Part shown: piece by piece, positions 26,311-35,165 of the stretch | Position numbering within the stretch: position 1 is the stretch's first letter | How the letters are laid out: every line of letters starts with the position of its first letter | Notes under the pieces: model-generated | What the model was told of the DNA's origin: nothing | What the model saw: only the letters and a program-made list of their open reading frames with translations | Databases searched by the model: none | NCBI RefSeq assembly: GCF_003050835.1 | Contig: NZ_QAOJ01000003.1 | Location: 1-64,000 of the forward strand | Source of the DNA: Pseudomonas sp. GV071 | Lineage (GTDB): Bacteria > Pseudomonadota > Gammaproteobacteria > Pseudomonadales > Pseudomonadaceae | Length of the DNA: 64,000 nt | Direction: 5' to 3' | Made by a program: the position numbers and the translations under genes

Positions 26311-27740
26311 GGTGTAGCGCCTCCGCCATTCAACACGCCGCCACCGAGGACTACCCACAGGTCAGCTTGACTGCTCAATTGCGCGGCCAGTACCTGCTGC
26401 TGCAAACGCTGCTGCTGGAACACTGCGGTTTGCGCCTGCAACACCGCACGGTAGTCGGTGAGACCGCGCTGCTGCGCCACCTCGGCCAGGCGCCGATTGT
26501 TCTCGGCAACACTCAAGGCCTGGGCAGCGAAGTGCTGTTGTTCGGCCAACGAATGCAGGCGCGTGAGCACATCGGCGACGCTGTGCAGCGCGCTGATCAG
26601 GGTCTGGTTGTAATGCTCCACAGCCAAGTCGTAGGCCGCCGTGCGTTCCCCCAGCTGGGCACGCAAACGCCCCCCATCGAAGATCGGCAAACTCAACGCC
26701 GGGCCGAGGCCGTAGGTGAGTTTGTCGTAACGGAGAAAATCCAGCCCGCCGCCCTGCACCGCCGTCGAACCGAGGCTGCCGAGCAGGTCGATATCGGGAT
26801 AGAACTCGGCCTTCGCCGCCTCGATACCCTGCGCCTCGGCCGCCACCTGCCAGCGCCGCGCGACAATATCCGGACGCCGGCCGAGCAATGCCAACGGCAA
26901 GCTGTGGGGCAAGGCTGGCACCGCACTCAAGCCCAGTTGCGGGCGCTGCAAACGCTCGCCAGCACTCGGCGGCTGGCCGGCCAGCGCAGCCAACTGATGG
27001 CGGCTGAGGGCGATGGCTTCGTCCGCCAGGTCCAGTTGCCGCTGCACGTCCGGCAGCGGCAACTGCGCTTGGCTGAGCTCCAACTGAGTGCCGAGACCAG
27101 CCAACAAGCGCCGCTGCGCCAGGCTGAGCAGTTGCTGCTGTTGAACGACCGCCGCTTGGGCGATATCGCGTTCGGCAAAGCGCAACGCCAGGCCGATATA
27201 AGTGCGCAGCAGATTGCCTTGCAGCTCCAGCGCGGCGGCACGCGCATCGGTGGCCGCCACCTGGGCCAGGTTCAGCGCCCGCAACCGGTTGCTGCGCTCG
27301 CGGCCCCACAGGTCGAGGTTGTAGCTCAGGCTCAAACCCTGGGTGTTATTCCAACTGCTAGTACGCCCCAGCGAGCCGGGGCCGTAGAAATCATCCTGCG
27401 GCCAGCGCTTGCGTTGCATTTGCGCGTCGTAGCCAACCTGCGGCGACTCATCGGCCGCCACCTGCCCCGCCATGGCCTGCGCCTGACGCACCCGCGCGGC
27501 GGCCATTTTCAGGCTGGGGCTGGCGGCCAGCGCCTGGGTCATCCAGGCATTCAGTTGTGGGTCGTGGTAGGCCTGCCACCACTGTTCAGTGGGCCAGGTG
27601 ATAGCCACTGAAGCCGGCTCAAGCGGCGCAGGTGCCTGGCTTAAAGGACGAATACCGCGGCTGTCGAGGCAGGCACTCAAGGAAAAGGAACACAGACACA
27701 AGCTGGCAAGGCGAAGCCATTGCCCATAGGTGCGGGGCAC
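26307..27740 (-). CDS. NodT/OprM-type outer membrane efflux lipoprotein
   Basis: A 477-residue outer-membrane factor from the GTG at 27740, chosen because it places a lipoprotein signal (LASLCLCSFSLSAC) near the N-terminus; an upstream extension lacks one. A GGAT site lies about nine bases before. Two repeated OEP domains follow, for example WWQAYHDPQLNAWMTQALAASPSLK at the start and ISALHSVADVLTRLHSLAEQQ near the end. It would supply the TolC-like duct of the tripartite pump. It is the first gene of the operon, divergent from a LysR regulator. Confidence 0.85.
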   Translation of the reverse strand: MPRTYGQWLRLASLCLCSFSLSACLDSRGIRPLSQAPAPLEPASVAITWPTEQWWQAYHDPQLNAWMTQALAASPSLKMAAARVRQAQAMAGQVAADESPQVGYDAQMQRKRWPQDDFYGPGSLGRTSSWNNTQGLSLSYNLDLWGRERSNRLRALNLAQVAATDARAAALELQGNLLRTYIGLALRFAERDIAQAAVVQQQQLLSLAQRRLLAGLGTQLELSQAQLPLPDVQRQLDLADEAIALSRHQLAALAGQPPSAGERLQRPQLGLSAVPALPHSLPLALLGRRPDIVARRWQVAAEAQGIEAAKAEFYPDIDLLGSLGSTAVQGGGLDFLRYDKLTYGLGPALSLPIFDGGRLRAQLGERTAAYDLAVEHYNQTLISALHSVADVLTRLHSLAEQQHFAAQALSVAENNRRLAEVAQQRGLTDYRAVLQAQTAVFQQQRLQQQVLAAQLSSQADLWVVLGGGVLNGGGATP

Positions 27741-27950
27741 TGCGATACATCCTGACAAGGCGGCGGCTAATGAAGGTGTCCGGCTCTTGCTGGCCGACTC
27801 GGGAGGCGATTCTAGGTGGCGGGAGGGCGATGGATAAGCGAGGTTTTTGGCCAATCATTGTGTACTAAACTGCGACAATCTTTGGCAGGTTTCCTGCCAG
27901 ACTGCGCACCCGCCATCGCCAGCAGGCTGGCGTCTCAGAGGAGTTACCGG

Positions 27951-28901
27951 GTGGACATCCTGTTCAATATGCGCACCTTCGTGTGCGTGGTCGAAACCGG
28001 CAGTTTTACCGCTGCCGCGCAACGTATGGACCTCACCACTTCTTACGTGTCGCGCTCGGTGGCCACCCTGGAAACCCACCTGCGCACCCGCCTGCTGCAA
28101 CGCACCACCCGACGCATTGCCCTGACCGAAGCGGGTCAGCGTTACCTGCTGCGCTGCCAGCAGATTCTCGGCTATATCGAAGAGGCCGAAGCCGAGGCCA
28201 GCGACGCCCACGCGCACCCGGCCGGCAACCTGAAAGTGCACTCGATGACCGGCATCGGCCAGCACTACCTGATCAAGGCCATCGCCGCCTACAACCGCAA
28301 ATACCCCGACGTCAGTTTCGACCTGACCCTGGCCAACCGCACCACCGATATCCTCGACGAAGGCTACGACGTGTCGGTGGTGATCGCCCGTGAACTGCCA
28401 GACTCGGGGCTGGTGTCGAAATGCATCGGCAGCACCTTCAGCGTGCTCTGCGCCTCGCCCGGTTATATCGCCGAAAACGGTTTTGCCCACCGCCCCGGCG
28501 ACTTGCACCAACACCGCTGCCTGCGCCTGGTGAACGCCGCCATGAGCCTGGACAAGTGGCAATTCGAAGGTCCGGATGGTGATGAAATGGTCGCCATTAA
28601 CCGCTCGGTGTTTCAGGTCAACACCGCCGATGCGATGACCGAAGCAGTGCGAGCCGGCATCGGCATTGGCGCCCTGCCGGTGTACTCAGCCATCGCCGGC
28701 CTGCGTGACGGCAGCCTGGTGCGGGTGTTGCCGCTGTACCGGCTGTACCAACTCAAGGTGTTTGCCCTGTACCCCTCGCGGCAATACCTGGATGCCAAGA
28801 TCCGCACCTGGGTGGAGTTTCTGCGCGACACCTTGCCCGAGCGGTTGAAGGCTGATGAAGACAGCCTGCAAGAATTGAGCGGAATGCTGAAGGCGTTGTG
28901 A
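27951..28901 (+). CDS. LysR-type regulator, likely of the divergent efflux operon
   Basis: A 316-residue LTTR starting at the GTG at 27951, seven bases after an AGAGGAG ribosome-binding site; the open frame continues upstream without one. The helix-turn-helix is at about residues 18-40 (SFTAAAQRMDLTTSYVSRSVATLE). The effector domain begins near 90 (GNLKVHSMTGIGQHY). The 210-base intergenic region to the divergent pump operon is the expected site of control, as for AaeR and aaeXAB, with an aromatic acid as possible effector. That link is inferred from gene order. Confidence 0.88.
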   Translation: MDILFNMRTFVCVVETGSFTAAAQRMDLTTSYVSRSVATLETHLRTRLLQRTTRRIALTEAGQRYLLRCQQILGYIEEAEAEASDAHAHPAGNLKVHSMTGIGQHYLIKAIAAYNRKYPDVSFDLTLANRTTDILDEGYDVSVVIARELPDSGLVSKCIGSTFSVLCASPGYIAENGFAHRPGDLHQHRCLRLVNAAMSLDKWQFEGPDGDEMVAINRSVFQVNTADAMTEAVRAGIGIGALPVYSAIAGLRDGSLVRVLPLYRLYQLKVFALYPSRQYLDAKIRTWVEFLRDTLPERLKADEDSLQELSGMLKAL

Positions 28902-28908
28902 GGGTAAA

Positions 28909-28972
28909 AAGCATCGTGGCGAAAGCCACTGCCATTGAGTGTGCATACCCGTAGGAGCGGCTTCAGCCACGC
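28909..28972. repeat. REP element, degenerate pair
   Basis: gtaggagcggcttcagccacg is a near-complete REP copy at 28951-28971, and gcatcgtggcgaaagcca upstream is a diverged opposed arm. It lies between the LysR gene and the glutamate synthase-like gene. Confidence 0.65.
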
Positions 28973-29045
28973 TGCGCTTGAACTCGACTCGTAGTGCCAG
29001 CCCGTCTACGCTGAGCCCTGCCGCCTAATTCCCAAGGGAGCCCGC

Positions 29046-30710
29046 ATGAGCCTTTCGCTGCTTAGCCGCTACGCGTTTTTTGTTGCCTGCCTTGTGTTCA
29101 CCCTCGCCAGTCTGCCGTTCTATCACCATGAATGGCTGTGGCCTTTCACCCTGCTGACGGGCGTGCTGACCCTGGTGGGCATCGGCGATCTGCTGCAGAC
29201 CCGCCACGCGGTGCGGCGCAATTACCCGATCCTGGGCAACATCCGTTATCTGGTCGAAGGCATCCGCCCGGAGATCCGCCAGTACCTGCTGGAGGCCGAT
29301 GGCGACAAGCTGCCGTTCTCCCGCGCACAACGCTCCCTGGTGTATGCACGGGCCAAGAACGAGGGCGCCGACAAACCCTTTGGCACCCTGATCGACGTGT
29401 ACCAGAACGGCTTCGAATTCATCGGCCACTCCATGCGCCCGGCGACGCTGACTGACCCCGACAGCTTTCGCGTGATCATCGGCGGCCCGGACTGCAAACA
29501 GCCCTACTCGGCTTCGCTGTTCAATATCTCGGCGATGAGCTTTGGCTCGCTGAGTGCCAACGCCATTCGTGCCCTCAACAAAGGCGCCAAGCTCGGTAAT
29601 TTTATCCACGACACCGGCGAGGGCAGCATCAGCGAATATCACCGCGAACACGGCGGCGACCTCACCTGGGAACTGGGCAGCGGCTATTTCGGCTGCCGCA
29701 CCAGCACCGGCCTGTTCGACCCCGAGCGCTTTGCCAAACAGGCGCAAAGCCCACAGGTGCGGATGATCGAGATCAAGCTTAGCCAGGGCGCCAAACCGGG
29801 CCACGGCGGCATTCTGCCCAAGCACAAAGTGACCAAGGAAATCTCCGAAACCCGTGGCGTGCCGATGGGCGAAGACTGCGTGTCGCCGTCGCGCCATAGC
29901 GCGTTCTCCACCCCCATCGAGCTGCTGCAGTTCGTCGCGCAATTACGCGAGCTGTCGGGCGGCAAACCGGTGGGCTTCAAGTTCTGCCTCGGCCACCCAT
30001 GGGAATTCATGGGCATCGCCAAGGCCATGCTGGAAACCGGCATCGTGCCGGACTTCATCGTGGTCGACGGCAAGGAAGGCGGTACCGGCGCGGCGCCCGT
30101 GGAGTTCACCGACCATATCGGCGTGCCGATGCGCGAGGGCTTGCTGTTCGTGCACAACACCCTGGTGGGAATGAACCTGCGCGACAAAATCAAGCTGGGC
30201 GCCAGCGGCAAGATCGTCAGCGCTTTCGACATTGCCAGCGTGTTGGCAATCGGCGCCGACTGGGCCAACTCGGCGCGCGGATTCATGTTCGCCATCGGCT
30301 GCATCCAGAGCCAGAGTTGCCACACCAATAAATGCCCGACCGGCGTCGCCACCCAGGACCCGTTGCGCCAGCGCGCCCTGGTGGTGGAAGACAAAGCCCA
30401 GCGGGTCTACAGCTTCCACCGCAATACCCTCAAGGCCCTGGCAGAAATGCTCGCCGCAGCCGGGCTTTCCCATCCCAAACAACTGGACGCCCGCCACCTG
30501 GTACGACGGATTTCCGCGACTGAAATCAAGCTGTTTGCCCAGGAGCATGTGTTCCTCAAACCGGGTGAGTTACTCAGCGGCAAGATCAGCGGCGAGTTCT
30601 ACGAGCGGATGTGGAAAATGGCCCGCGCCGACAGTTTTGAAGCCGCCCCACCTGAGCCTGACCACCAGCCGGCAGCCCCGGCCAAACCCGACGCGATGCA
30701 AACCGCCTGA
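29046..30710 (+). CDS. FMN-binding glutamate synthase family protein, membrane-anchored
   Basis: A 554-residue protein. Two N-terminal hydrophobic segments (about 8-26 and 32-50) anchor it to the membrane. The rest is the alpha-subunit-like FMN barrel of glutamate synthases: ISAMSFGSLSANAIRALNKGA, GEGSISEYHREHGGDL, KPGHGGILPKHKVTKEI, VVDGKEGGTGAAPVEF. The cysteine cluster CIQSQSCHTNKCPTG (about 419-433) would hold a 3Fe-4S centre. There is no amidotransferase domain and no gltD partner nearby, so classical GOGAT activity is unlikely; an ammonia- or alternative-donor oxidoreductase is possible. Confidence 0.88.
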   Translation: MSLSLLSRYAFFVACLVFTLASLPFYHHEWLWPFTLLTGVLTLVGIGDLLQTRHAVRRNYPILGNIRYLVEGIRPEIRQYLLEADGDKLPFSRAQRSLVYARAKNEGADKPFGTLIDVYQNGFEFIGHSMRPATLTDPDSFRVIIGGPDCKQPYSASLFNISAMSFGSLSANAIRALNKGAKLGNFIHDTGEGSISEYHREHGGDLTWELGSGYFGCRTSTGLFDPERFAKQAQSPQVRMIEIKLSQGAKPGHGGILPKHKVTKEISETRGVPMGEDCVSPSRHSAFSTPIELLQFVAQLRELSGGKPVGFKFCLGHPWEFMGIAKAMLETGIVPDFIVVDGKEGGTGAAPVEFTDHIGVPMREGLLFVHNTLVGMNLRDKIKLGASGKIVSAFDIASVLAIGADWANSARGFMFAIGCIQSQSCHTNKCPTGVATQDPLRQRALVVEDKAQRVYSFHRNTLKALAEMLAAAGLSHPKQLDARHLVRRISATEIKLFAQEHVFLKPGELLSGKISGEFYERMWKMARADSFEAAPPEPDHQPAAPAKPDAMQTA

Positions 30711-30741
30711 GCCGACCGCTCACCCAATCAGCCAATCAGCC

Positions 30742-30790
30742 AATCACTCAACGGAAAGTTACACTAAGTGAAACTTTCCGTTGAGTGATT
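30742..30790. promoter_or_regulatory. AbiE operator, perfect 19-bp inverted repeat
   Basis: Arms 30742-30760 and 30772-30790 are perfect complements of 19 bases each, separated by 11 bases. The arm core is aactttccgttgagtgatt. In characterised AbiE systems, the AbiEi antitoxin binds inverted repeats in its own promoter and represses the operon. The position 70 bases upstream of abiEi fits this role. Confidence 0.75.
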
Positions 30791-30805
30791 GACCTTGCCA
30801 GCGCC

Positions 30806-30852
30806 ATCACTCAACACTAACTTACAGTTTGTGTAACTTTCCGCTGAGTGAT
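30806..30852. promoter_or_regulatory. Second, imperfect AbiE operator
   Basis: ATCACTCA at 30806-30813 and TGAGTGAT at 30845-30852 form outer arms, and 30834-30852 (taactttccgctgagtgat) repeats the core of the upstream operator with one change. It ends seven bases before the abiEi ATG, so binding would block translation start or transcription. Confidence 0.65.
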
Positions 30853-30859
30853 ACTCGCC

Positions 30860-31444
30860 ATGCTGCCCTCGTCCACGCCCATTCAACCGATGCGCCAGTT
30901 GCTCCACAGCCTGTATGCGCTGGCGGGCCCGGAGCGCTATCTGTTTACCCCCGACGACCTGCGCGCGCTGGTACCAGAGCTGTCTGACGGCGCCTACAAA
31001 ACCCTGCTCAGCCGCGCCGACAGTGGCGCACTGCTGCGCCGGGTGTGCCGTGGCCTGTATCTGTTCGAGCCCGCCGCACCGCGTAACGGCCTGTTGCTGA
31101 TGCACGCTGCCGCACGTTTGCGAGCCGGCTATTTCAACTACCTGAGCCTTGAGACCGTGCTGAGCGACAGTGGGGCGATTTCCCAGGTGCCGATCAGTTG
31201 GATCACCCTGATGTCCTCCGGGCGCAGCAGCCAGATCGATTGCGGGCGCTGGGGCACCATCGAGTTCGTCCACACCCGCCAGCAGCCGGCCGAGCTGGCC
31301 GAACACCTGCAATACGATGCGCGCTGCCGGCTGTGGCGTGCGACCCCGCAGCAGGCGTTGCGCGATATGCGCGCCACGCGCCGCAACAGAGACCTGGTCG
31401 CCCCAGCGCAGATGGATGGGAGCAACGCAGATGAGCCTGTTTGA
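30860..31444 (+). CDS. AbiEi-like antitoxin, transcriptional repressor
   Basis: A 194-residue protein from the ATG at 30860; a GTG at 30848 lies inside the operator repeat and is less likely. The N-terminal part (about 15-70) is a winged helix: YLFTPDDLRALVPELSDGAYKTLLSRADSGALLRRVCRGLYLF. The C-terminal half (AARLRAGYFNYLSLETVLSD, ISWITLMSSG) is like the AbiEi antitoxin region. In type IV systems AbiEi counteracts the toxin without binding it and represses the operon. It overlaps the toxin gene by 14 bases. Confidence 0.8.
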   Translation: MLPSSTPIQPMRQLLHSLYALAGPERYLFTPDDLRALVPELSDGAYKTLLSRADSGALLRRVCRGLYLFEPAAPRNGLLLMHAAARLRAGYFNYLSLETVLSDSGAISQVPISWITLMSSGRSSQIDCGRWGTIEFVHTRQQPAELAEHLQYDARCRLWRATPQQALRDMRATRRNRDLVAPAQMDGSNADEPV

Positions 31445-32324
31445 TCGGCTGGTCGATGAAGCACTGCGCAACAGCCAAGAGTTGGCGCCGCTGCGGGTGG
31501 TGGTGGAAAAAGAACTGCTGCACCACGACATCATGCGGGCCCTGAGCAGCGCCGGTCTGCTGGCCAGGCTGACCTTTATCGGCGGCACTTGCCTGCGTGC
31601 CTGTTACGGCTCCAACCGCTTGAGTGAAGACCTCGACTTCACCGGCGGTGCCGACTTCAGCCGCGAGCAGTTGGCCGAACTGGCGCAGGTGCTGGTCGAT
31701 ACCCTTAAAGGCAAATACGGCCTGGCGGTCACCGTCAGCGAACCCCGCAAGGAAACCGGCAACGTCGACACCTGGAAGCTGAAAATCCAGACCCGCGCTG
31801 AAAGCGCGAGCCTGCCGGCGCAGCGGATCAACATCGACGTCTGCGCCATCCCCAGTTACCGCCCCGAGCCGTCGTTGCTGCTCAACCCCTATGGCGTTGA
31901 TATGGGCACCAGCGGTTTGATCGTGCAGGCGCAGACACGTGAAGAAATCTATGTGGATAAAGTGCTGGCCTTCGCCCTGCGCGCCAACCGCTTCAAGAAC
32001 CGCGACCTGTGGGACCTGCTCTGGCTGCGCCAGCAAGGGATGACGCCGGCGTGGGAGTTGTTGCAACGCAAGCTGGCAGACCATCGCTGTACGCCCCTGG
32101 ACTTCCAACAGGCCTTTGCCCAGCGAACTGCATGGATGGACAGCGATGAGCAGGTAGCCGCTGACTTTCGCCACGAGATGCGCCGTTTTCTGCCAACCCG
32201 GCTGGTGACCGGCACGGTCAATGAACCGGCGTTCTGGTCGGTGCTGGTCCGCCATCTGCGCGAACTGAACGGCCAGGTACAACGCACCCTGAACGACAGC
32301 GCCGAAGCCGTTTTCGCTATGTAA
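31431..32324 (+). CDS. AbiEii-like nucleotidyltransferase toxin
   Basis: A 297-residue protein with the DUF1814/AbiEii fold. The nucleotidyltransferase motif GGTCLRACYGSNRLSEDLDF sits at about residues 51-70 (GS followed by DxD), with a third acidic/Lys segment EEIYVDKVLAFALRANRFKNRDLWDL at about 168-193. Toxins of this class transfer nucleotides, in studied homologues to tRNA 3' ends, and stall growth, which can abort phage infection. It starts inside the antitoxin gene, giving translational coupling. Codon use is like the chromosome, so acquisition is not recent or the donor was similar. Confidence 0.85.
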   Translation: MSLFDRLVDEALRNSQELAPLRVVVEKELLHHDIMRALSSAGLLARLTFIGGTCLRACYGSNRLSEDLDFTGGADFSREQLAELAQVLVDTLKGKYGLAVTVSEPRKETGNVDTWKLKIQTRAESASLPAQRINIDVCAIPSYRPEPSLLLNPYGVDMGTSGLIVQAQTREEIYVDKVLAFALRANRFKNRDLWDLLWLRQQGMTPAWELLQRKLADHRCTPLDFQQAFAQRTAWMDSDEQVAADFRHEMRRFLPTRLVTGTVNEPAFWSVLVRHLRELNGQVQRTLNDSAEAVFAM

Positions 32325-32382
32325 AAAAGCGCGCCCGCCCTGCTATTCTCGCCCCTCATTGCCTTCCCACGGATAACCCAGC

Positions 32383-32994
32383 ATGGCTTTGCATACCTGG
32401 CTCGTTTACCTGCTCGCGGTTGTCGGCCTGTCGCTCACGCCGGGGCCCAACGCCCTGTTGGCCCTCAGCCATGGCGCCTTGTATGGCCAGCGCAGAACCC
32501 TGTTCACCATCGGCGGCGGCATGCTCGGGTTCACCCTGTTGATGGCCTTGTCGATGTTCGGTATCGGCGCGCTGTTGCAGGCGTCGGCCCATGCCTTGAC
32601 GGTGTTGAAGTGGGTCGGCGGCGCCTACCTGGTGTGGCTGGGCATTCAACTCTGGCGGGCGCCACCGATCGAGCTGAACATCGAGGGCGCGGGGCCGAGC
32701 AAGTCGGGGCACGCGCTGTTTCGCCAGGGGCTGCTGTCGGCCATTTCCAATCCAAAAGTCATCCTGTTTTTCGGCGCCTTTCTGCCGCAATTTCTCGACC
32801 CCGAGCGCCCGCTGTGGCTGCAGTTCGTGATTCTGGTCCTGACCTTTGTGCTGTTCGAGGGCGTGGTCGAATTCCTGCTGGCACGCATGGCCCATCGTAT
32901 CCGCCCCTGGTTGGAGCGCAGCGGCAAGGGTTTCAACCGCTGCTGCGGTAGCCTGTTCGCCCTGATGGGGGCGGCGCTGCCGACCTTGCGTTAA
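32383..32994 (+). CDS. LysE/RhtB-family amino-acid exporter
   Basis: A 203-residue membrane protein with six predicted helices. The N-terminus LAVVGLSLTPGPNALLALSHGALYG is the LysE signature and GLLSAISNPKVILFFGAFLPQFL at about 113-135 is the second conserved segment. Family members export amino acids such as homoserine, threonine or arginine. An AraC-type regulator begins three bases after its stop, so they likely form one operon and the regulator may control it. Confidence 0.9.
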   Translation: MALHTWLVYLLAVVGLSLTPGPNALLALSHGALYGQRRTLFTIGGGMLGFTLLMALSMFGIGALLQASAHALTVLKWVGGAYLVWLGIQLWRAPPIELNIEGAGPSKSGHALFRQGLLSAISNPKVILFFGAFLPQFLDPERPLWLQFVILVLTFVLFEGVVEFLLARMAHRIRPWLERSGKGFNRCCGSLFALMGAALPTLR

Positions 32995-32997
32995 GCC

Positions 32998-33768
32998 ATG
33001 GCCCGCGCAGCCCCACCGGATTTACACAGCCCAGGCGCCGCCCTGCGTGCCGTAGCACGCAGCTACCCGCGCGGGATGTTCATCGAACCGCACGCCCACG
33101 ACTGGGGCCAATTGCTGTACGCCATGAGCGGCATCATGTGGGTGGAAACGCCCAGTGAAGCGGTGCTGGTGCCGCCGCTGCGCGCGGTGTGGTTGCCGAC
33201 CCAGGTGCCCCATGCGGTACGCGTGGTCTCGGAGTTGGAGATGCGCAACATCTACCTGCGTCCGGACCAACCCCACAGCCTGCCCGGCAGCACCCAGGTG
33301 CTGGAAGTGCGGCCGTTGTTGCGTGAGCTGATTCTCGCCCTGGTCGAGCAACAAGGCGCCGAAGACAGCGCCTATTACCAAAGCCTCAGCGCCCTGGCTG
33401 TGCTCGAATTGCAGCGTGCTCAGCATTCGCACCTGCGTGTACCACTGCCGGATGCCAGCGACCGGCGCTTGCTCAACCTGTGCCAGGCAGTGATCGCTTC
33501 GCCGTCACAAGCCTTCTCCTTTGAACAGCAAGCAGCTGCCGCTGGCGCCAGCGTGCGCACCCTGGCGCGGTTGTTTCAGGACAGCCTGGGCATGGGCTTC
33601 GCCCACTGGCGTCGGCAAGTACAGCTGGCGACCGCGGTGGCGGCGCTCATCGAAGGCACACCCGTCAGCCGGATTGCCGCCGACCTTGGCTACCGCCCGA
33701 GCAGCTTCAGCGACATGTTCCGCCGCGAGCTGGGCGTAGCACCGAGCGACTACCTGGCATCGCGCTGA
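32998..33768 (+). CDS. AraC-family regulator with cupin sensor domain
   Basis: A 256-residue protein. The N-terminal cupin (about 15-90) has FIEPHAHDWGQLLYAMSGIMWV and VWLPTQVPHAVRVV. The C-terminal AraC domain (about 155-255) has two helix-turn-helices, QAAAAGASVRTLARLFQDSLGM and PVSRIAADLGYRPSSFSDMFRRELG. Regulators of this form often control the transporter gene next to them. Only three bases lie between it and the LysE-type gene, a sign of coupling. Confidence 0.88.
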   Translation: MARAAPPDLHSPGAALRAVARSYPRGMFIEPHAHDWGQLLYAMSGIMWVETPSEAVLVPPLRAVWLPTQVPHAVRVVSELEMRNIYLRPDQPHSLPGSTQVLEVRPLLRELILALVEQQGAEDSAYYQSLSALAVLELQRAQHSHLRVPLPDASDRRLLNLCQAVIASPSQAFSFEQQAAAAGASVRTLARLFQDSLGMGFAHWRRQVQLATAVAALIEGTPVSRIAADLGYRPSSFSDMFRRELGVAPSDYLASR

Positions 33769-33870
33769 GCCAGCACTTTGGCCGACAAACAGAAGCCTTT
33801 GACCTGAGCACCGTTTTCCGGTCGCTAGACTGAGCCCATTCCCCCTTCACTACCGGGAACGGAGGCTCAC

Positions 33871-34044
33871 ATGAACTACCTGATTTCCCTGTCCGCCGGC
33901 CTGCTGGTTGGCGTGATCTACAACCTGCTGGACGTGCGTTCACCGGCTCCGCCCGCTATTGCTCTGGTCGGTTTGCTCGGCATGCTGGCGGGCGAGCAGT
34001 TGCTGCCGTTCGGGCGGCAACTGATCGGCCACTGGTTGTCCTGA
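33871..34044 (+). CDS. XapX domain small membrane protein
   Basis: A 57-residue protein: LISLSAGLLVGVIYNLL, then DVRSPAPPAIALVGLLGMLAGE, a match to the XapX (DUF1427) family. Two hydrophobic helices span the membrane. A GGAGG ribosome-binding site lies eight bases before the ATG. XapX proteins are small, of unknown function, and frequently found near oxidoreductases in pseudomonads. The next gene, a quinone oxidoreductase, follows at 56 bases on the same strand. Confidence 0.85.
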   Translation: MNYLISLSAGLLVGVIYNLLDVRSPAPPAIALVGLLGMLAGEQLLPFGRQLIGHWLS

Positions 34045-34099
34045 TCGTCCTTCTACTTATCTGCCAAAGCGCTTATCTGCCGAACCACAAGGAGCAGCC

Positions 34100-35059
34100 A
34101 TGCACGCGTTGCGATTCACCCTCAAGGGCGACCTGAATTCCCTCCAGCACGTTGAAGTGCCCACCCCACTTGCTGGCGACGGCGACGTGCTGGTGGAAAT
34201 TCGCGCTGCCGGCCTCAACCCCAGTGACGTGAAAAACGTCCTCGGCCGTTTCCCGTACACCACGGTGCCGCGGATTCCCGGGCGCGACTTTGCTGGCGTA
34301 GTCGTGCAGGGCCCGCAGCACCTGCTCGGCCAAGCAGTATGGGGCACCGGCAAGGGCCTGGGTTTTACCCGCGATGGCAGCCATGCCAGTCATATCGCCC
34401 TGCCCGCTGCCGACGTAGCGCTCAAGCCGCAATCGCTGAGCTTCGCCCAAGCCGCCAGCTGCGGCGTGCCGTTCACCACGGCCTGGGATGCGGTGGAGCG
34501 CACCCAGGTAAAAGCCGGCACGGCCTTTCTGGTGATCGGCGCCAACGGCGCAGTGGGTGATGCGGCCGTCAACCTGGCCAAAGCCCGAGGCGCTCGTGTG
34601 CTGGCCGCAGTACGCCGTCCAGAATCACTGGCGGACCTGGCCAGCCGTGGCATTCCGGCCATTCTGCTGGGTGACCCGGTGGCCCTGCCTGTGCAGGTGG
34701 AGGAGCACTTCCCAGGTGGCGCCGAAGTGATTTTTGACACCACCGGCTTCTGGCTGCCAGCTGCCGTTCCGGCCCTGGCCACCTTCGGCCGCCTGGCCAT
34801 TATCGCCGCGCCGGTGGATGGCCTGGTTCAGTTGCCGGCCCTGGCCCTGTACCGCCGCGGTGGCGTACTGGTGGGCGTCAACTCGCTGCTGTACACCCCG
34901 CAGGAATGTGCGGCGATGCTCGACGGCTTTGGCGGCCTGTTCGATCAGGGCCTGCTGCCGTTGCCCACCGAGCTGCGTGAAGTGCCGCTCAGCGAAGGCG
35001 TCGCCAGCTACCAGGCAGTGAACGGCGGCAGCGGCGATAAATTCATTCTGCTGCCCTGA
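34100..35059 (+). CDS. Quinone oxidoreductase-like MDR family protein
   Basis: A 319-residue medium-chain dehydrogenase/reductase. The N-terminal domain has VLVEIRAAGLNPSDVKNVLGRFP and RIPGRDFAGVVVQGP; the NADPH-binding loop is VIGANGAVGDAAVNLAKARGARVLA (about 152-176). Zinc ligands are missing, as in quinone oxidoreductases. It likely reduces quinones or enones with NADPH. It follows the XapX gene. An AAGGAGC ribosome-binding site precedes the ATG. Confidence 0.85.
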   Translation: MHALRFTLKGDLNSLQHVEVPTPLAGDGDVLVEIRAAGLNPSDVKNVLGRFPYTTVPRIPGRDFAGVVVQGPQHLLGQAVWGTGKGLGFTRDGSHASHIALPAADVALKPQSLSFAQAASCGVPFTTAWDAVERTQVKAGTAFLVIGANGAVGDAAVNLAKARGARVLAAVRRPESLADLASRGIPAILLGDPVALPVQVEEHFPGGAEVIFDTTGFWLPAAVPALATFGRLAIIAAPVDGLVQLPALALYRRGGVLVGVNSLLYTPQECAAMLDGFGGLFDQGLLPLPTELREVPLSEGVASYQAVNGGSGDKFILLP

Positions 35060-35165
35060 TCGCGGCGACACGGGCGCGGGCTTGTGGTTAAGATTGCCTG
35101 CCCTCGCCCGTTTGCCGGCCTGCTGAAAACCGGTAGCCGGGCGAATGACTCAGCCCGGTATTGCC

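Noticed and set aside
26301..27611. Long plus-strand frame opposite the outer-membrane factor gene
   Set aside because: Shadow frame rich in Gln, Arg and Ala without any motif.
30725..30746. caatcagc tandem repeat before the AbiE operator
   Set aside because: Only two and a half copies; too short to interpret apart from the operator.
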